This document shows positions 47,477 to 59,330 of a stretch of 64,000 nt of DNA, piece after piece (within the stretch, counting starts at the first letter, position 1; each line of letters starts with the position of its first letter). The position numbers and the translations under genes were made by a program. Origin of the DNA: Trema orientale (Eukaryota > Streptophyta > Magnoliopsida > Rosales > Cannabaceae); assembly GCA_002914845.1 (NCBI GenBank), contig JXTC01000404.1, positions 33,156 to 97,155 of the forward strand, in the 5' to 3' direction. Below the pieces are notes generated by a model. The model worked only from the letters and a program-made list of their open reading frames with translations, was not told where the DNA came from and ran no database searches.

Positions 47477-49799
47477 TGTAGGCTTCAGATCCATCTGAGA
47501 TCTTGCCTGTGATATTTTATTATTTAAAAATGATTTTTAAAAAAATATTTGACAAATATCTCATACATCACTTAGGAAATGACTAAATATATTGTCTTTA
47601 CTCTATTTCATCTCCCTAGAATAAAACTCTACTATCCTTGAGATGGTTATAACCCATAAATTCTATCCTTAGAAGTGTTGGGATTGACACGAGACTAGTA
47701 AATTCTATTTTTATCTAAATTCTCTGATTCAAATGGACATTTATTCTTGAACTCTTATGTCTATTATGATGATAAGCTATATGAACCTCGTAGGTTCAGA
47801 GATAGCAATTCGGTGTCTTGTACCTTGATTGTCCTGGGTTGACTTCATTTGTATATATGGGATTATGATATTAATCCCTTGATTTTGGTATACTTTAAAT
47901 TACTCTATTCGTGTAAATGGTGAAAGTGCTTATGTTAAAATGTTTAAATCGATGATACTTTTTAGCATGACAGATTGCTTGTAGAATGACAAATTGATAT
48001 AACATGTTGAGTTTGCTTAAAGGTAGTATTATACTATATTCACTAAGATTGGCTTGACATTAATTGTGTATTGGTAGAATAAATTAATTAATTGCATTTG
48101 AGATTCTTTGCTTATTTGGTTTTGTCTAAATTAATGAATTATGATTACATTTCCTTGTAAGTTATTTACTTGTGATAAATTGTTTTGCCTACTTAATAGC
48201 TGCATAACTAGTTTACTCATCTTTTCAATATTGAAACTTTTGGTAAACAAAATAAATCACGATTAATGGATTAAGAAAAATATTCACTAATTGAAAACTA
48301 GATTTGTATATCTAGTTGTGATTTTTTATTCGGACTTGCATTTTCTCCCTAAATATATTGGCCTTGTAACCTTTGGGTAAGAAATTATTTAGTTATTGGT
48401 AATTTAAACAAACTTAGAACTTTCTTACATGGTTTAAGTGACTTTTAAATCTCCAAATTGATTTGCATGATTTGAAACAAAATGAGTTGTTATGTCTGAA
48501 GAATTAGATGTCTTTATTTTCAAGAGAGTCATAGATATTTCAAATTTAAATAATGATTGGTAAAGGTAATTTACTTTTTCAATAGATGTATAATTTTAAA
48601 AACTTATGGGCTATTTAAAAACTGAAATTTCTGAAATTGCACTATTGTAAAGTTTGATCCTTGGTGTTTACAGAATTCAGTTATGGTACTAAATTAATCC
48701 TAACCTATGTTTAATAGTGCTCATTGGAGAAATTTTTAAACCCTTGGAAATTTTTATAAACTTAAAGTTTCAAGTATCTTTCTAAATTTGAACGAGGCTG
48801 ATATTCTTGGTGCTTGACTTATAAGCTGAAATGTACTTTTACATGTTTATTTACATACTAACCTGGAATTAAACAAGGAATGTTTATGGAAAATTTATGT
48901 GATAACTTGAGAAAGAAGTCTGATTTCTTAGAAAATTTTTGGTATGAATTAATGCGGTATAAGTACGAATTTTTGGAAAAATTATATATGTGTTTAAGAT
49001 GTTATATATATAATATCGTGATTGCATGAATTTTACTAAGTAAAACTTGATAGTGAAATCTGGTTTGGAATCTTTAGTGAATAAAAAGAATAATAGAATT
49101 TAAATCCTAGTTTAAAAGTTTTGTGAAACCTTATTACTATGATTTAATGTGCCTTGTTAATTAGACATGTGTATGCTTTCAAGCTTTCAATTATATGAGC
49201 AACTCATTTTATTAATGCATATATCATGTTGGTGGGCCTTGGATTGTTAAATCTTTGAGTAATGAATAATTTTCACTGGTTAAGTCAAGTTGGATTGACC
49301 TTACCCTGGTGGTCTCGATTGGACAATTAGCACTTGTGTGGTTAATTTAGTTTGGTATCCTTAGTGTTAAGAACTCCTAGTATTGGAGACTTGGGATGAC
49401 GTCTTATTTGAGCTTCAAATAGAAATAAATTGGTTTTGAATACCTGAGATTTGAAGGGACTTAGGTGATATATAATAATGCATATCATTTTCATTGGAAC
49501 TTTTAAAATTCATGGAAATTATAGCTATGAATTAATATACTTGATTTAGTTTTTGATAGAAATTTGAATCATGCAAATTAAAGTGTGGAATTTCCTTCAA
49601 AAATATAAACTGAGTTTCTAAATTCCTAGGATTGAATATGTTATGAGTTGAGTAAGGCTTATATAAAAAAAAAAATAAATATATGTACATGTTGTTCATC
49701 TGCTTAAGTCAAAATGTTTAACTATGACACACTTTACTATTTTTCTGAAATGCTTTATAAAATCTCTTTCATAAAAATGTCTTTTAAACCAATACCAAG
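47477..49799 (+). mobile_element. Non-coding internal region of the C2 element
   Basis: About 2.3 kb follows the primer-binding site with no gag or pol motif and no long open frame on either strand. It is AT-rich but of normal complexity (for example TGGATTGACCTTACCCTGG near 49292). A long non-coding interior behind a full LTR and intact primer-binding site resembles a LARD-type non-autonomous element or a long untranslated leader. No 3' LTR in this orientation follows. Confidence 0.55.
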
Positions 49800-50515
49800 C
49801 CTAGATTTGCTGTGTGGCTGAAATGCCCCAAATCTTCCCCAGAGCCCTAATTTTCCCCTTCCTTATTCCTTTTCCCTCTCATGACCCACAGCCCCAAAAT
49901 CCCTCTGCCCAGCTAACTGAACCTGTGGCCAGAGCCCCTTGTCATGACCCTTGTCACTGTTGTCTCTGCCCCAGCATGGTCAGAGTCGCTGCACTGCCCA
50001 AAAAATGCGCCTTATTCCATCGAGTGTAGGGAAGAGAGGCAAGGGAACCAAGTTCTTTCGCCATGAATCGGATGCCTCAGGCCATGAGTGGCTGTCCATC
50101 CCACCTTCTAAACACACCCAAGCTATAGGTGAGTGAGTCCTGGCTAGCCACCACCCCAGCTGCCGCCATTTAATGAAATTTTGCAAAAGGTGAATAGTAA
50201 CCATTTTGTGTATTTATGTGCATTTGGTCAATTTTTGCTCAAGACCTCGAAATGAGATTTCGGTGTAAAAAACTTGAGCTTAGTGAGGTACACAAACAAG
50301 AATTAATATATAACATTGATATGTTTAGCAATGGGCACAATTTCCAACACTAGCGAGGTCAGGAATCGTCTCGTTTTACATGTTGAGAGTCGAGTTTCAC
50401 CCTGCACTCGAATTGGACGAACTTTATAACTATCCAAGCTAATTTTTGCATTACAGTCATGCTCATGCCCTCAAAATCACCCTTTAAGACTCCTATAGAA
50501 ATGTGACCCACCAAA
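49800..50515 (+). mobile_element. Fragment of another Tekay-like LTR (D)
   Basis: A GC-rich leader-like part (49830-50170) is followed by GCTTAGTGAGGTACACAAAC, AATATATAACATTGATATG and GGGCACAATTTC. These match the order TTTAGTGAGGTCGAGAAACG, ATATATAATATC and GGCACAAATTC in C2 (about 45990-46060). It is diverged and truncated on both sides. Short open frames in the leader are not called as genes. Confidence 0.5.
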
Positions 50516-52533
50516 GTGAGTGACCCAAGGCTCAGAATTGCTTCCAAATCTTCTAATTGGCTGCCCCTCGATTGCACGACTATCTGATAGTTCTGTATGG
50601 TGTCATAGGAACAGACTTTGATGGAACATTGTTCAGAATGTAGATTACATTTTGTATATATTGCATATCCCCAAAACAAGTTGGTAATGAAGAATAGCTT
50701 ATCATAGAATGAACCATGTCTAACAAGGTGGTTTTTTGTTTCTTCTTTCAGCAAGATCATTTTGCCGAGGTGTATTTGGCACTATGAGTTGAGAAACTAT
50801 AACATGATTTGTTAAGAAATCTTTGAATTCTTCTAAAAGATATTTACCACCGCGATCTAATCATAGTTATTTAAGTGGCTTTCCTAATTGTCTTTCAGTT
50901 TCAGTTTTGAATTCTTTGAACAGGTCAAAGGATTGAGACTTTCTATGCATCAAGTACACATAGCTATACCTAGAGAAGTCATCCGTGAATGTTATTCAAT
51001 ATTCATAACCTCCTCCTGCTTGTATATTGATTGGACGATATACATCAGTGTACACCAATTCAAGGCATTCTATAGTTCTATTGCCTTTAGCAGAAAATGG
51101 TCATTTAGTCATTTTTCTTTCTAGACAACATTCACGGGTTGGTAATGATTCGGCCTTTAAATGATTCAAATGCCCTTCCTTAACCAGCCTTTGGATCTTT
51201 TTAGATTGATATGACCTAAACTTAGTTGTCATAGATTGTTATTATTTTCAAAATTCTTTAATTTTTTTAGTAGCTTTTTCATCCTCAATCCTTTGAGTGT
51301 CGTTTAATAAGCAAAATTTTGATTGTATAAATTAAAGATTGTTTGATTCCTATCTATAACAAATAACTTTATTATTAATACTTATTGAAATAAGATTATC
51401 CAATAAAACATTGTAACCTTGTCTTTTATGTATCCAATGAAAATCAAATTTTTGATAAAACTGGAAAAATAATATCAATCCTTTAAAACAAAAAATCTAG
51501 AATGTTCAAAATAAATTTCAACATCTTCTACTGCTAATACAGACATTGAAATTCCCATTCCAAGCTAAATGTTAGGTTCTCCTTCACTAAGGCTCTTTTT
51601 CTTTCTAAAGTCCTACAAGGAATTATAAACATAATTTGTCGCTCTATATTCTATGATCCAAGCATCAATAGAATCTGACAAATAACATATTTCTAAGAAA
51701 AGTATACTGTCTTCCTTTTTCTCTTAGACACATGAGAAGGTGACTTCTTATCTTTATCCTTCCTTTTTCTTGTGTTTTTGCTCTAGGGATTTTAAAATTG
51801 TTCGATAAAAGCCATCATCTTGTAATTCATCTATGATATTAATCATTCCTGATACACAATCAGAAATATCATTCTCATTTATGACATCTTCTATTGCAAA
51901 TTGACTCCAAGTTATTTTAGATTTTAATTTCAGAAAATCTTCTCCATATGTTCAAAATAACTAACATCAGTTTCAAGGTCATCGAGAATACTCATAGCCT
52001 TTTGTTCTAAAGAAGAGTTGTAATCATTAATTTTTTTAATGGCCTTCTACAAAATTTCATTTGGTTGATACATGTCAGGGAGTACATCCAGGATCATGTC
52101 AATAATAAGGCTTAAATTGCTAAGGTAGACCTTATTAAGTTTCATCACGTATTCAACCATTAAGCTTTTGAATAACTTATTCGAGTTACGACACTTGAAA
52201 GAATGAAGCTTCTCCTCATTGGTGGAGTTATTGATAAAGGGAGATGGATATGGAGTAGATAATAGCCATTGTTTTTAGTCCCAATCCATTTCCTGAAAAG
52301 ATTTTTAGAAAGTATTATCTCTTTGAGAAATACTAGCAGCACTCTCTTTTATACTCTATTTAATTTGCACTCTCTCAGTCTTACTGCTTGACACGTAGAT
52401 TCCATTATAGTTTATTACATTATTAAAATATTAAATTGAATAATAGAATCTATGCGTCAAACAGTGAGACTGGAGAGTGTAAAAGAGAGTGAGAAAGAGA
52501 GTGTGTCTAGCATTCCTCTATATCTTTAGACAT
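50516..52533 (-). pseudogene. Copia gag to integrase remnant, minus strand
   Basis: It is read leftwards from MSKDIEE at 52533. Gag-like parts include MVEYVMKLNKVYLSNLSL and DMILDVLPD (about 52160-52050). Integrase parts include ITFTDDFSRYSYVYLMHRKS with SFDLFKEFKTETERQLGKPL after it (50890-51000). Then come DRGGKYLLEEFKDFL and IVPNTPRQNDL (50760-50860), and parts of the FWGYA region near 50670. It holds many stops and shifts. The reverse transcriptase is absent, so the left end is truncated. A MITE sits in the start of gag. Its 5' LTR is at 54435-56208. Confidence 0.82.
52339..52506. mobile_element. 168-bp foldback MITE in Copia gag
   Basis: CTAGCA flanks both sides (52333-52338 and 52507-52512), a 6-bp TSD. 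Both ends carry ACTCTCTTTTA/TAAAAGAGAGT motifs in inverted orientation. The arms pair almost to the middle: GTCTTACTGCTTGACACGTA on the left against GTCTCACTGTTTGACGCATA read inward from the right. It is non-coding. The superfamily is uncertain. Confidence 0.88.
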
Positions 52534-54420
52534 TGTATTGGAAAAATACATGCATAAATAAATATCATATAATAACAATTATTATAATACTTTTGAATAA
52601 AGTCTTACATGATGTATTAATGCAAATGTAGATGTAGTTACCTACAAATTATTACATTTTATTCAATGGTAATCTAACCCGAAATTTAGATAAGCTTCCT
52701 AAGGGAAAGACTTATCTAATTCTAGGTAAACTAGGACTCTCTTAATTTTTAGTAATTATCAAAATATCTGATATTTAATTACTAAAACTACCGTTATATT
52801 TGGTCATTAGAACCTATTAATAAGAACTCTAAAGTGGAATCTTAATAAGTCTAACTTGAGCGTATGACCATTGTTTAAATTCTAATAAAGTTTTTCAATT
52901 CAATGTTACTTAAGGGTAATCCCAAATGATAAGCTTCTAGAGTTTTATCCAAAGAAACCCAATCTACAAAACAATTTCTATTTAATCTCCTAAGAGTGAT
53001 CACATATCGAATTCTAACTAATAGATTTACAATAGAAACTATGGGTATTAATCTAATTAGACTTCTCCTACTTAGTGTATTTAATTAATTAGGGGATTTA
53101 TTATGATTTATTAAATTGTCTAAATCCAATTAAATACTTCAAATTATAACTAATATGTATTATATTATGATAATATTTAGGTGGCACTCCTTACTCTATA
53201 TAGATATTATCATAAAAATAGATTTGTAAGGATAATCACATAATTGATAGCAATATTATAATTAAAACATTAAATACATATCCTATAGCTATAGTTGCCC
53301 TAGAATTTAAATTACAAAAATTATAAACAAAAAAGATAAACTTGATCTTGATATTTTCCGATCTTGTAATCCCATAATTTTCACATTTTTCGTACAAAAT
53401 CTGTTAGTGATAAATACAAATATTCAACCCAAATTTAGAAAAATATAACCTTTTCTGTTTTAAAAAAGCATACTTCCTTATTTAAAATCCAAACTCTAGA
53501 TTAATTTTAAATTTAAAAATTCATAAAGATATTTAGTAAGAAATCAATCTATTGTTTGAATTTTAAATATTAAAAGATTTAGCATAAATAAAAAGATATT
53601 TAGCAAGATCATTTTTATTAATTATCCATAAAGATGTAAGGAAATAGTAAGTTACTCAAATATTCAAAATAGCTAATTTCTTTTTAAAATTTTTTAAAAA
53701 TATAAATAAGAGAAGGAAACAAATATTTTGAAACTAGTAACTATCTAAAATGTATTTCAAATAAATATATCTATATATTAATTTTTTTATTCGAAGCCAA
53801 AAAAAAAAAAAAGAGAGGGACGGGGCTCCATGCTTGGCGCCCACGTGGGGCGTGGCGGGCGACGGTCAATGCCGCACTTAGGCTGGCCACACCATCCATG
53901 ACGGCGGGGCTATTGCCGCCTTCTCCTAATAAACCAAAAAAAGAAATAAAATGAAATAAAATAAAACAGAAAAAAAAAATAGAGAATTCTCCTCTTTTTT
54001 TCCTCCATTGTTGATTTACAAGCTTTTCCTCCATCATTGTTTTTCAAATAAAATTACGAATTCCTAGATTTATAATTTTTTACAATAAAAAAACCACACA
54101 TATCTTAGAAAAACTATCAGAGAGGAAAATATGGTGATAATAAATCACTCTTCTTATTACAAATCAAACAAAAAAGATTACACTATAAATTCTTTAACCA
54201 TGACTAAGGGTCAAACAAACCAACAAATCCACAAACCATCCAAAACATAAAAAATCGATATCCATTCATTAACATATAGACAAAAATTAACTAATCTATT
54301 CACAAAAACCTAGAGTGCCATACCTATCTAAAAATCACAAACATGCAAATATTATCAATATAATTAAGAACAAGCCATAAAGAAGAAATTACAGTAAATA
54401 GACTTATATTGAAAACTGTG
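52534..54420 (-). mobile_element. 5' internal leader of the minus-strand Copia
   Basis: About 1.9 kb lies between the primer-binding site and gag with no recognised protein. One GC-rich island at 53815-53930 lies inside an 88-codon minus-strand frame (53771-54037), which contains GVASLSAALTVARHAPRGRQ and a run of F residues. I do not recognise it. The island contrasts sharply with the AT-rich surroundings and may be captured sequence. Confidence 0.5.
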
Positions 54421-54432
54421 GCTCTGATACCA
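54421..54432 (-). promoter_or_regulatory. Copia primer-binding site, minus strand
   Basis: On the minus strand it reads TGGTATCAGAGC, two bases after the end of the LTR (CCAACA, AT). It sets the element orientation as minus. Confidence 0.92.
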
Positions 54433-54434
54433 AT

Positions 54435-56208
54435 TGTTGGTTAAATTTTTGAAAACTTGATAAAATTTAGATTAAGCGAAAGAGCAGAAGATAACAATTT
54501 TTTCGAATTTGGTTTTTCATAAAAACTACTTTGGATCTTTGTTATGGTCTAAATATAAATAAAGATATTGTACCTTAACTAAAGATTCTCCCTTCCTAAA
54601 TACCAGTCTTAAAACTACTGAGGTGATCTTGATCAACCTATAGTAAGAATCTAAGAACTCCAATAGTCTTAAACAGTGGCTCCAAGAATTTCTCTCTCTT
54701 ACTTTTCTGTGACAGCCGCCAAACTAATATTTTTAATGACTGAAAGATACACACAAAAGAGGGAGATGAGCCTTTTATAGCTTCCTCCCTAAGGAGGAAT
54801 TTTGGCCAATCCTACCCTAGGAATTGGCTACAATTTCTACTCTAACGAGCAGTCAAGGTGAGCCCTGAAGGCCTTTCTTCCCATTCAGCCTTTTCATCCT
54901 TTTTTTTGTTACTATGTAAAAGTCTTTTTGAGCCCAATCGTGTTGATCTCATATAGTTCAAGATATTGGTGTAGGTTGGAAACCCAATTGGGCTAATTTG
55001 ATTCAAGCTCAAATAAATAAAGGCTCAAATCTTATTAACTCTTAATACAAGTTGGCTTGTACGACTAGTTATAGGCTTATTCTACTAAATGTCTGAATTA
55101 TACTCTTGAATTAAATATAGTTAAAGGGGCAATTGGCAAAACGATCTCTTTTAAAATACATATTTGTAAAAATGCCTATGTTTTTAATTTATTTGTAATG
55201 TACTTTTTCTCGACTATACTCAACTACATACTCGACTACGCTCAACGCCATACCTGACAATGTAAAGGACTATTTTGTAAAGGGTCTTAAAACTTAGGCT
55301 TTTAGTCAAAATTCACTTTCAAAAGGTTCATTCCTCCACATTTTTCTTAAATGTGTACCACAAGATACTTTATCATTAAATATGTTCATTAGATAATTAA
55401 AGTTTGTATTTGTATCTCCACATGAATATCAATGATTCGAGCTAGATAAAATTGTTGTTTTACTTCTCCAATTATATCTTTCAATTCCTTGATACAAGAC
55501 TATATCTAATGGATGACCAGACTTAAAGAAAGTCCTCAATTAATAAAATAATCAATTTTATTAATTATTTAGCTAAGATTTAAATCATCTAAACTCCTAT
55601 AGCTCTTCAAGACTATATTCACTTCTCTATATAATAGAGTTGTGGAATCTATATCTATAAGTATATGTTCCCAATGCCCATAATAATACATTACCAAAAT
55701 ATCAGGGTCTAGATTGTCAATTTCTTGATTAGTAACTTTTTAATATATCAAATAATACAAGTTATGAACACGAGTTCATTACCTATACAAGATTAAGAAA
55801 AATATACATTAATTATTAAATTTATGAGAATATGTTCTTGTCAATAACACTTATTATAAGAATATATTTCATATAGTCCTTATTCAATGTACTTTTATAC
55901 CAATACTTTTTGCATAGGCCATACTACTATAATTTAAGACACATTATAAATGCATAAAGTCTTGCAACACAATCCAAGAGCTTCTCTTATTAGTTGGAAA
56001 CAATCTTATTTATGTGTTCTGACTATAATAAAAAACTTCATTAAAATATTTCTCGAATAAATAAATCATGGAATCTTTAACATTTACTATTGCACAATAA
56101 GTAAAAGACTATCACAAATATTATGCATGAAATATCACTTTATTAAATATCTAAAATATTTAATAAATATCAATAAATAATAAACACTTTATAAGTATCA
56201 TCCTAACA
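54435..56208 (-). mobile_element. Copia 5' LTR, minus strand, 1774 bp
   Basis: On the minus strand it starts TGTTAGGATGATAC and ends TTTAACCAACA. The adjoining primer-binding site marks it as a 5' LTR. Its length and general layout parallel the family 1 solo LTRs (1742-1803 bp; TGTTGGGATATTTG...ACCAGCA), so the families are probably related though diverged. No 3' LTR is present in this window. Confidence 0.85.
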
Positions 56209-56440
56209 TTAACAGTATTCTAAAATATGGAAAAGCATAATCTTTCACCCTAAAAAACTAAAAATAAAATAAAAAAAGACCTCATTTCTTGTCTACACTA
56301 TCTTTTCCACCTCTCTTCCTCCTAATCCATAAACCTAAGAATCCACCACTCTCTCCCTATCTGACGGCTCAAGCAAGCACGAGGTATTGGTTGTCCACCT
56401 TAACCTCTTTTTTCTCAGTTGAAACTCGAGCTTCATGAGG
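56209..56440. other. Short unassigned spacer
   Basis: About 230 bp lies between the Copia LTR and the TRIM-like LTR. It contains a pyrimidine-rich part (56280-56360). No gene is seen. Confidence 0.4.
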
Positions 56441-56700
56441 TATAATACCCCAAGTCCCACATCGAGTATGCTCTGGGAACATCATGAGTATTCAAGTGAA
56501 GGTCCATGAGCCCAAAAGTACCTTTATGCTAGCACTTTTAGGTAAGGCCTAATAGTTTTACATTTGGTATCAGAGCTGACCCAGTCCATACCTGTGTGAG
56601 CCTTGGAAGGCTGCTACGGGCCATAATCGTGGTAAATATGGACCTTGTCTATAGATATTATATGTGGGCTATTGAATATAGACCACTAGCGAAGACGTGT
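56441..56700 (+). mobile_element. TRIM-like 5' LTR (122 bp) with primer-binding site, truncated
   Basis: TATAATACCCCAAGTCCCAC starts a 122-bp LTR ending TAGTTTTACA at 56562. TGGTATCAGAGC at 56565-56576 is a perfect initiator tRNA-Met primer-binding site. About 125 bp of internal sequence follows and stops at the Tekay-like LTR at 56701. The same LTR occurs at 44791-44912 as the 3' half of such an element, also cut off next to a Tekay-like LTR. Confidence 0.8.
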
Positions 56701-59296
56701 TGTGTCACGACTGGAAATCTAAAGCAGTGACTTTTAGTAATTTTAGATGAAAGAATAATTAAATATTAGTTTTACGAAATTCAGGAGAAATCAGATATTA
56801 AATAATTTCGTTTTGATCTTCAAATCATTATGAATTCCATAATCACTAAAACTCTTATTAGTATTCAACTACATAAGAAAAATATCTATTAAAGTTCAAA
56901 AAACTTTCTAGCTATCTCGTTTGGATACCCATTTAGAAATCATAAGTTTTTGGTAACTTGAGAACTGGAAACTTTAGTTCAATTTCAAAAATAATTTACA
57001 AAGAATTAAGTTCTCAAATTAATAATAAAATCATCCTCATACATCCACTTACTAAGTTTGGTTAAATAATTGAATAAGGAAAGGAAGTTAAGAAAGTATA
57101 AGCACCCACTAGGGAAGAGGAGTGAGAAAGTAAGTACAAGCTACGCAGCTTGTTTGACCACCAGAATTACTAACTCAAATAGACAAATACCTGAAAGTGG
57201 GAGAAGTAAGGGGGGTGAGCATTCACATGCTCAGTAGTAATTTAATTACCATTTTGAATGGATGTAATTTTATAAAACCAGCATGGTTAATACTTTTTCT
57301 GAAATTCATTTATAGACCAAGTTTATAAAATAACTGATATCCCGAATAATCTCATATTCAAAACAAAATCCACATAATTGTATATATCATAAATCAACCA
57401 AGTATATGAGTAAGCTCTCATCCTCTCATCACGACTCTGTATTACCTCTGTAGCAGAGGTACCCAGCATCGTGACACTACTAGTAGGTGTATCAGCCAAA
57501 AACCTGCGCAGGGGTCTAGATCACTCACCTAGTGCTGCAGCAACTCACCAGCGATCTAAAATACCGTGATACAAATATGGAACTCAAGTATGTGATCTTA
57601 TGGTATGTACAACGTGTAACTGTCCATAATAACCATGCATCCAAGAATCATATCATGCTTTAAAATCCAATTTGGCATTATTTTGAGATTTACTGTAACA
57701 TGAATAGCACACCGCGGTTTTACCCCAAAATCACAATATAAAAATATGTATAAAAAATCGACACAGTCCAATCCTAGTATAATCTAATAATTTACAACAA
57801 TTTCTTAAATAATCGTAAAATCGTGATTTTTCATAAATAATTTTTAATGTAATTATAAAATAAAACAGATATAAAATCATGTAATTGAACTCCTACCTCA
57901 ATATGGTAGATATACCAAGCTAACGACGCTCGAAGAAACTCTCGTTGGTAACTTGGGTGTTCGAACGGTCGTTTCGGAATCCCAGTAAGCTCACTTGAAA
58001 AAGTGAATTTTCCAACAAAGACTCGGATTGAAAAACGGAGGTAACAACTGAATTCAGAGCACTCAAAGATACTAGGTTAGACAAATAATAAGTCTAAAAT
58101 GAGTCCCAGAGCGGGACCTGCCCCATGACATGCAAAATGACACTATTCACGAGCCTCAGAATTTGTGCCACTTCGAAACATAGCGATATTATATATCAAA
58201 ACTTGTTTCTCGACCTTACTAAATCTAAATTTGAAATTATAATTTAATTTCGAGTTCCCGAGCCTTAAAAGGGCTTTAAAATCCGAGAATTACGAAAATA
58301 TCTCTTTTTAGATTTAATTTGAAAAATTTCCACTTTATCCAATGTATTTAGAAACATATCATCTTTGCTGATTATTTACAAAAATATCACTTTCCTGAAA
58401 TATTTCAAAAATATCATGATCACAAAATTATTTAGAAAAATATAACTTTCGAAAATATTTGAAAAAGTATTAACTTTACTGATTAACTGTAAAAAAATGT
58501 CATTTTTACAATAATATTTCAGAAAGTTACAGTTTTCCAATCTCATCCTAAGGCCCAAACTGAATAGTAATAGACTCTAGTACAACACTATTTAGTTTTA
58601 CAAAAATATCACTTTTCGTTCTAAATTGGAAGAATACCATATTTTTCAATTCGAAAATTAGCATGCTTACAGATATCATTTTAACTTCTACCAACTGTAA
58701 TTATTCATGATTTGTAACCTTCTTTCACCTCATATAATTATCTCAGGTAAAATAATTACCTAACTAAATAATTATAAAAAAATTACCTTTTACAAACGTT
58801 AGTAAAACTGCCCGAACGGTGGAAATTTTACCAGTGATGAGTTAACGGCCGAGACCGGTCGAAAAATAACGGGGACGACGGGACAAATCCAATGGTGCCA
58901 TTGGTGTCACGAAATGAGGTCCGACGGAGCTCCAGTGGCCGAAAAACTCTACGGGTGGCAGAATTTTCGAAGGAAGATTTCTCCGACGTCGGAGCTCGAT
59001 TTCTAGTGTGGCTAGCGGCATTGGGTTCATCGGTGAGTGCTCTTCCCTGTGGGGTGGCGCGTCTGGCCGGTAAAGGTAGCTTATGGCAGCGGCAGGATAG
59101 AGTATCTCCGGCTCTCTTTTCTCTTATTTGGGCCCTTGTGTGAAGAAGATGAAGAATTTCATGCCCTTTTAAGCAATTTTATAAACTGTAGCAGTTATTT
59201 TTATAATCCAGATATTTTCATTAAAATATTCTAAAAATCTTTATTTACAAGTTTGCCATTGGGATTAAAATTACACATTTGCCCTCAGATTTTACA
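56701..59296 (-). mobile_element. Tekay-like Gypsy 3' LTR, copy C3
   Basis: On the minus strand it starts TGTAAAATCTGAGGGC at 59296 and ends CCAGTCGTGACACA at 56701, for 2596 bp. The sequence just before it on the minus strand, GGACGAAATTTCTTTAAGG followed by AGGGGATGA, is the typical 3' end and polypurine tract of Tekay/Del chromoviruses, so this is a 3' LTR. It holds the GC-rich leader (58850-59100) and the palindrome near 57136. It is similar to C2 throughout, at very roughly 85% by eye. Confidence 0.88.
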
Positions 59297-59330
59297 TCAT
59301 CCCCTCCTTAAAGAAATTTCGTCCCGAAAT
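59297..59330 (-). promoter_or_regulatory. Gypsy polypurine tract and pol-end motif
   Basis: The minus strand reads CGGGACGAAATTTCTTTAAG and then GAGGGGATGA, adjoining the LTR start. It marks orientation and the 3' end of the internal region. Confidence 0.85.

Noticed and set aside
49814..50204. A proline-rich gene on the plus strand or a tryptophan-rich one on the minus strand
   Set aside because: The overlapping frames all lie in a GC-rich LTR leader similar in position to those of C1-C3, and none has a domain.
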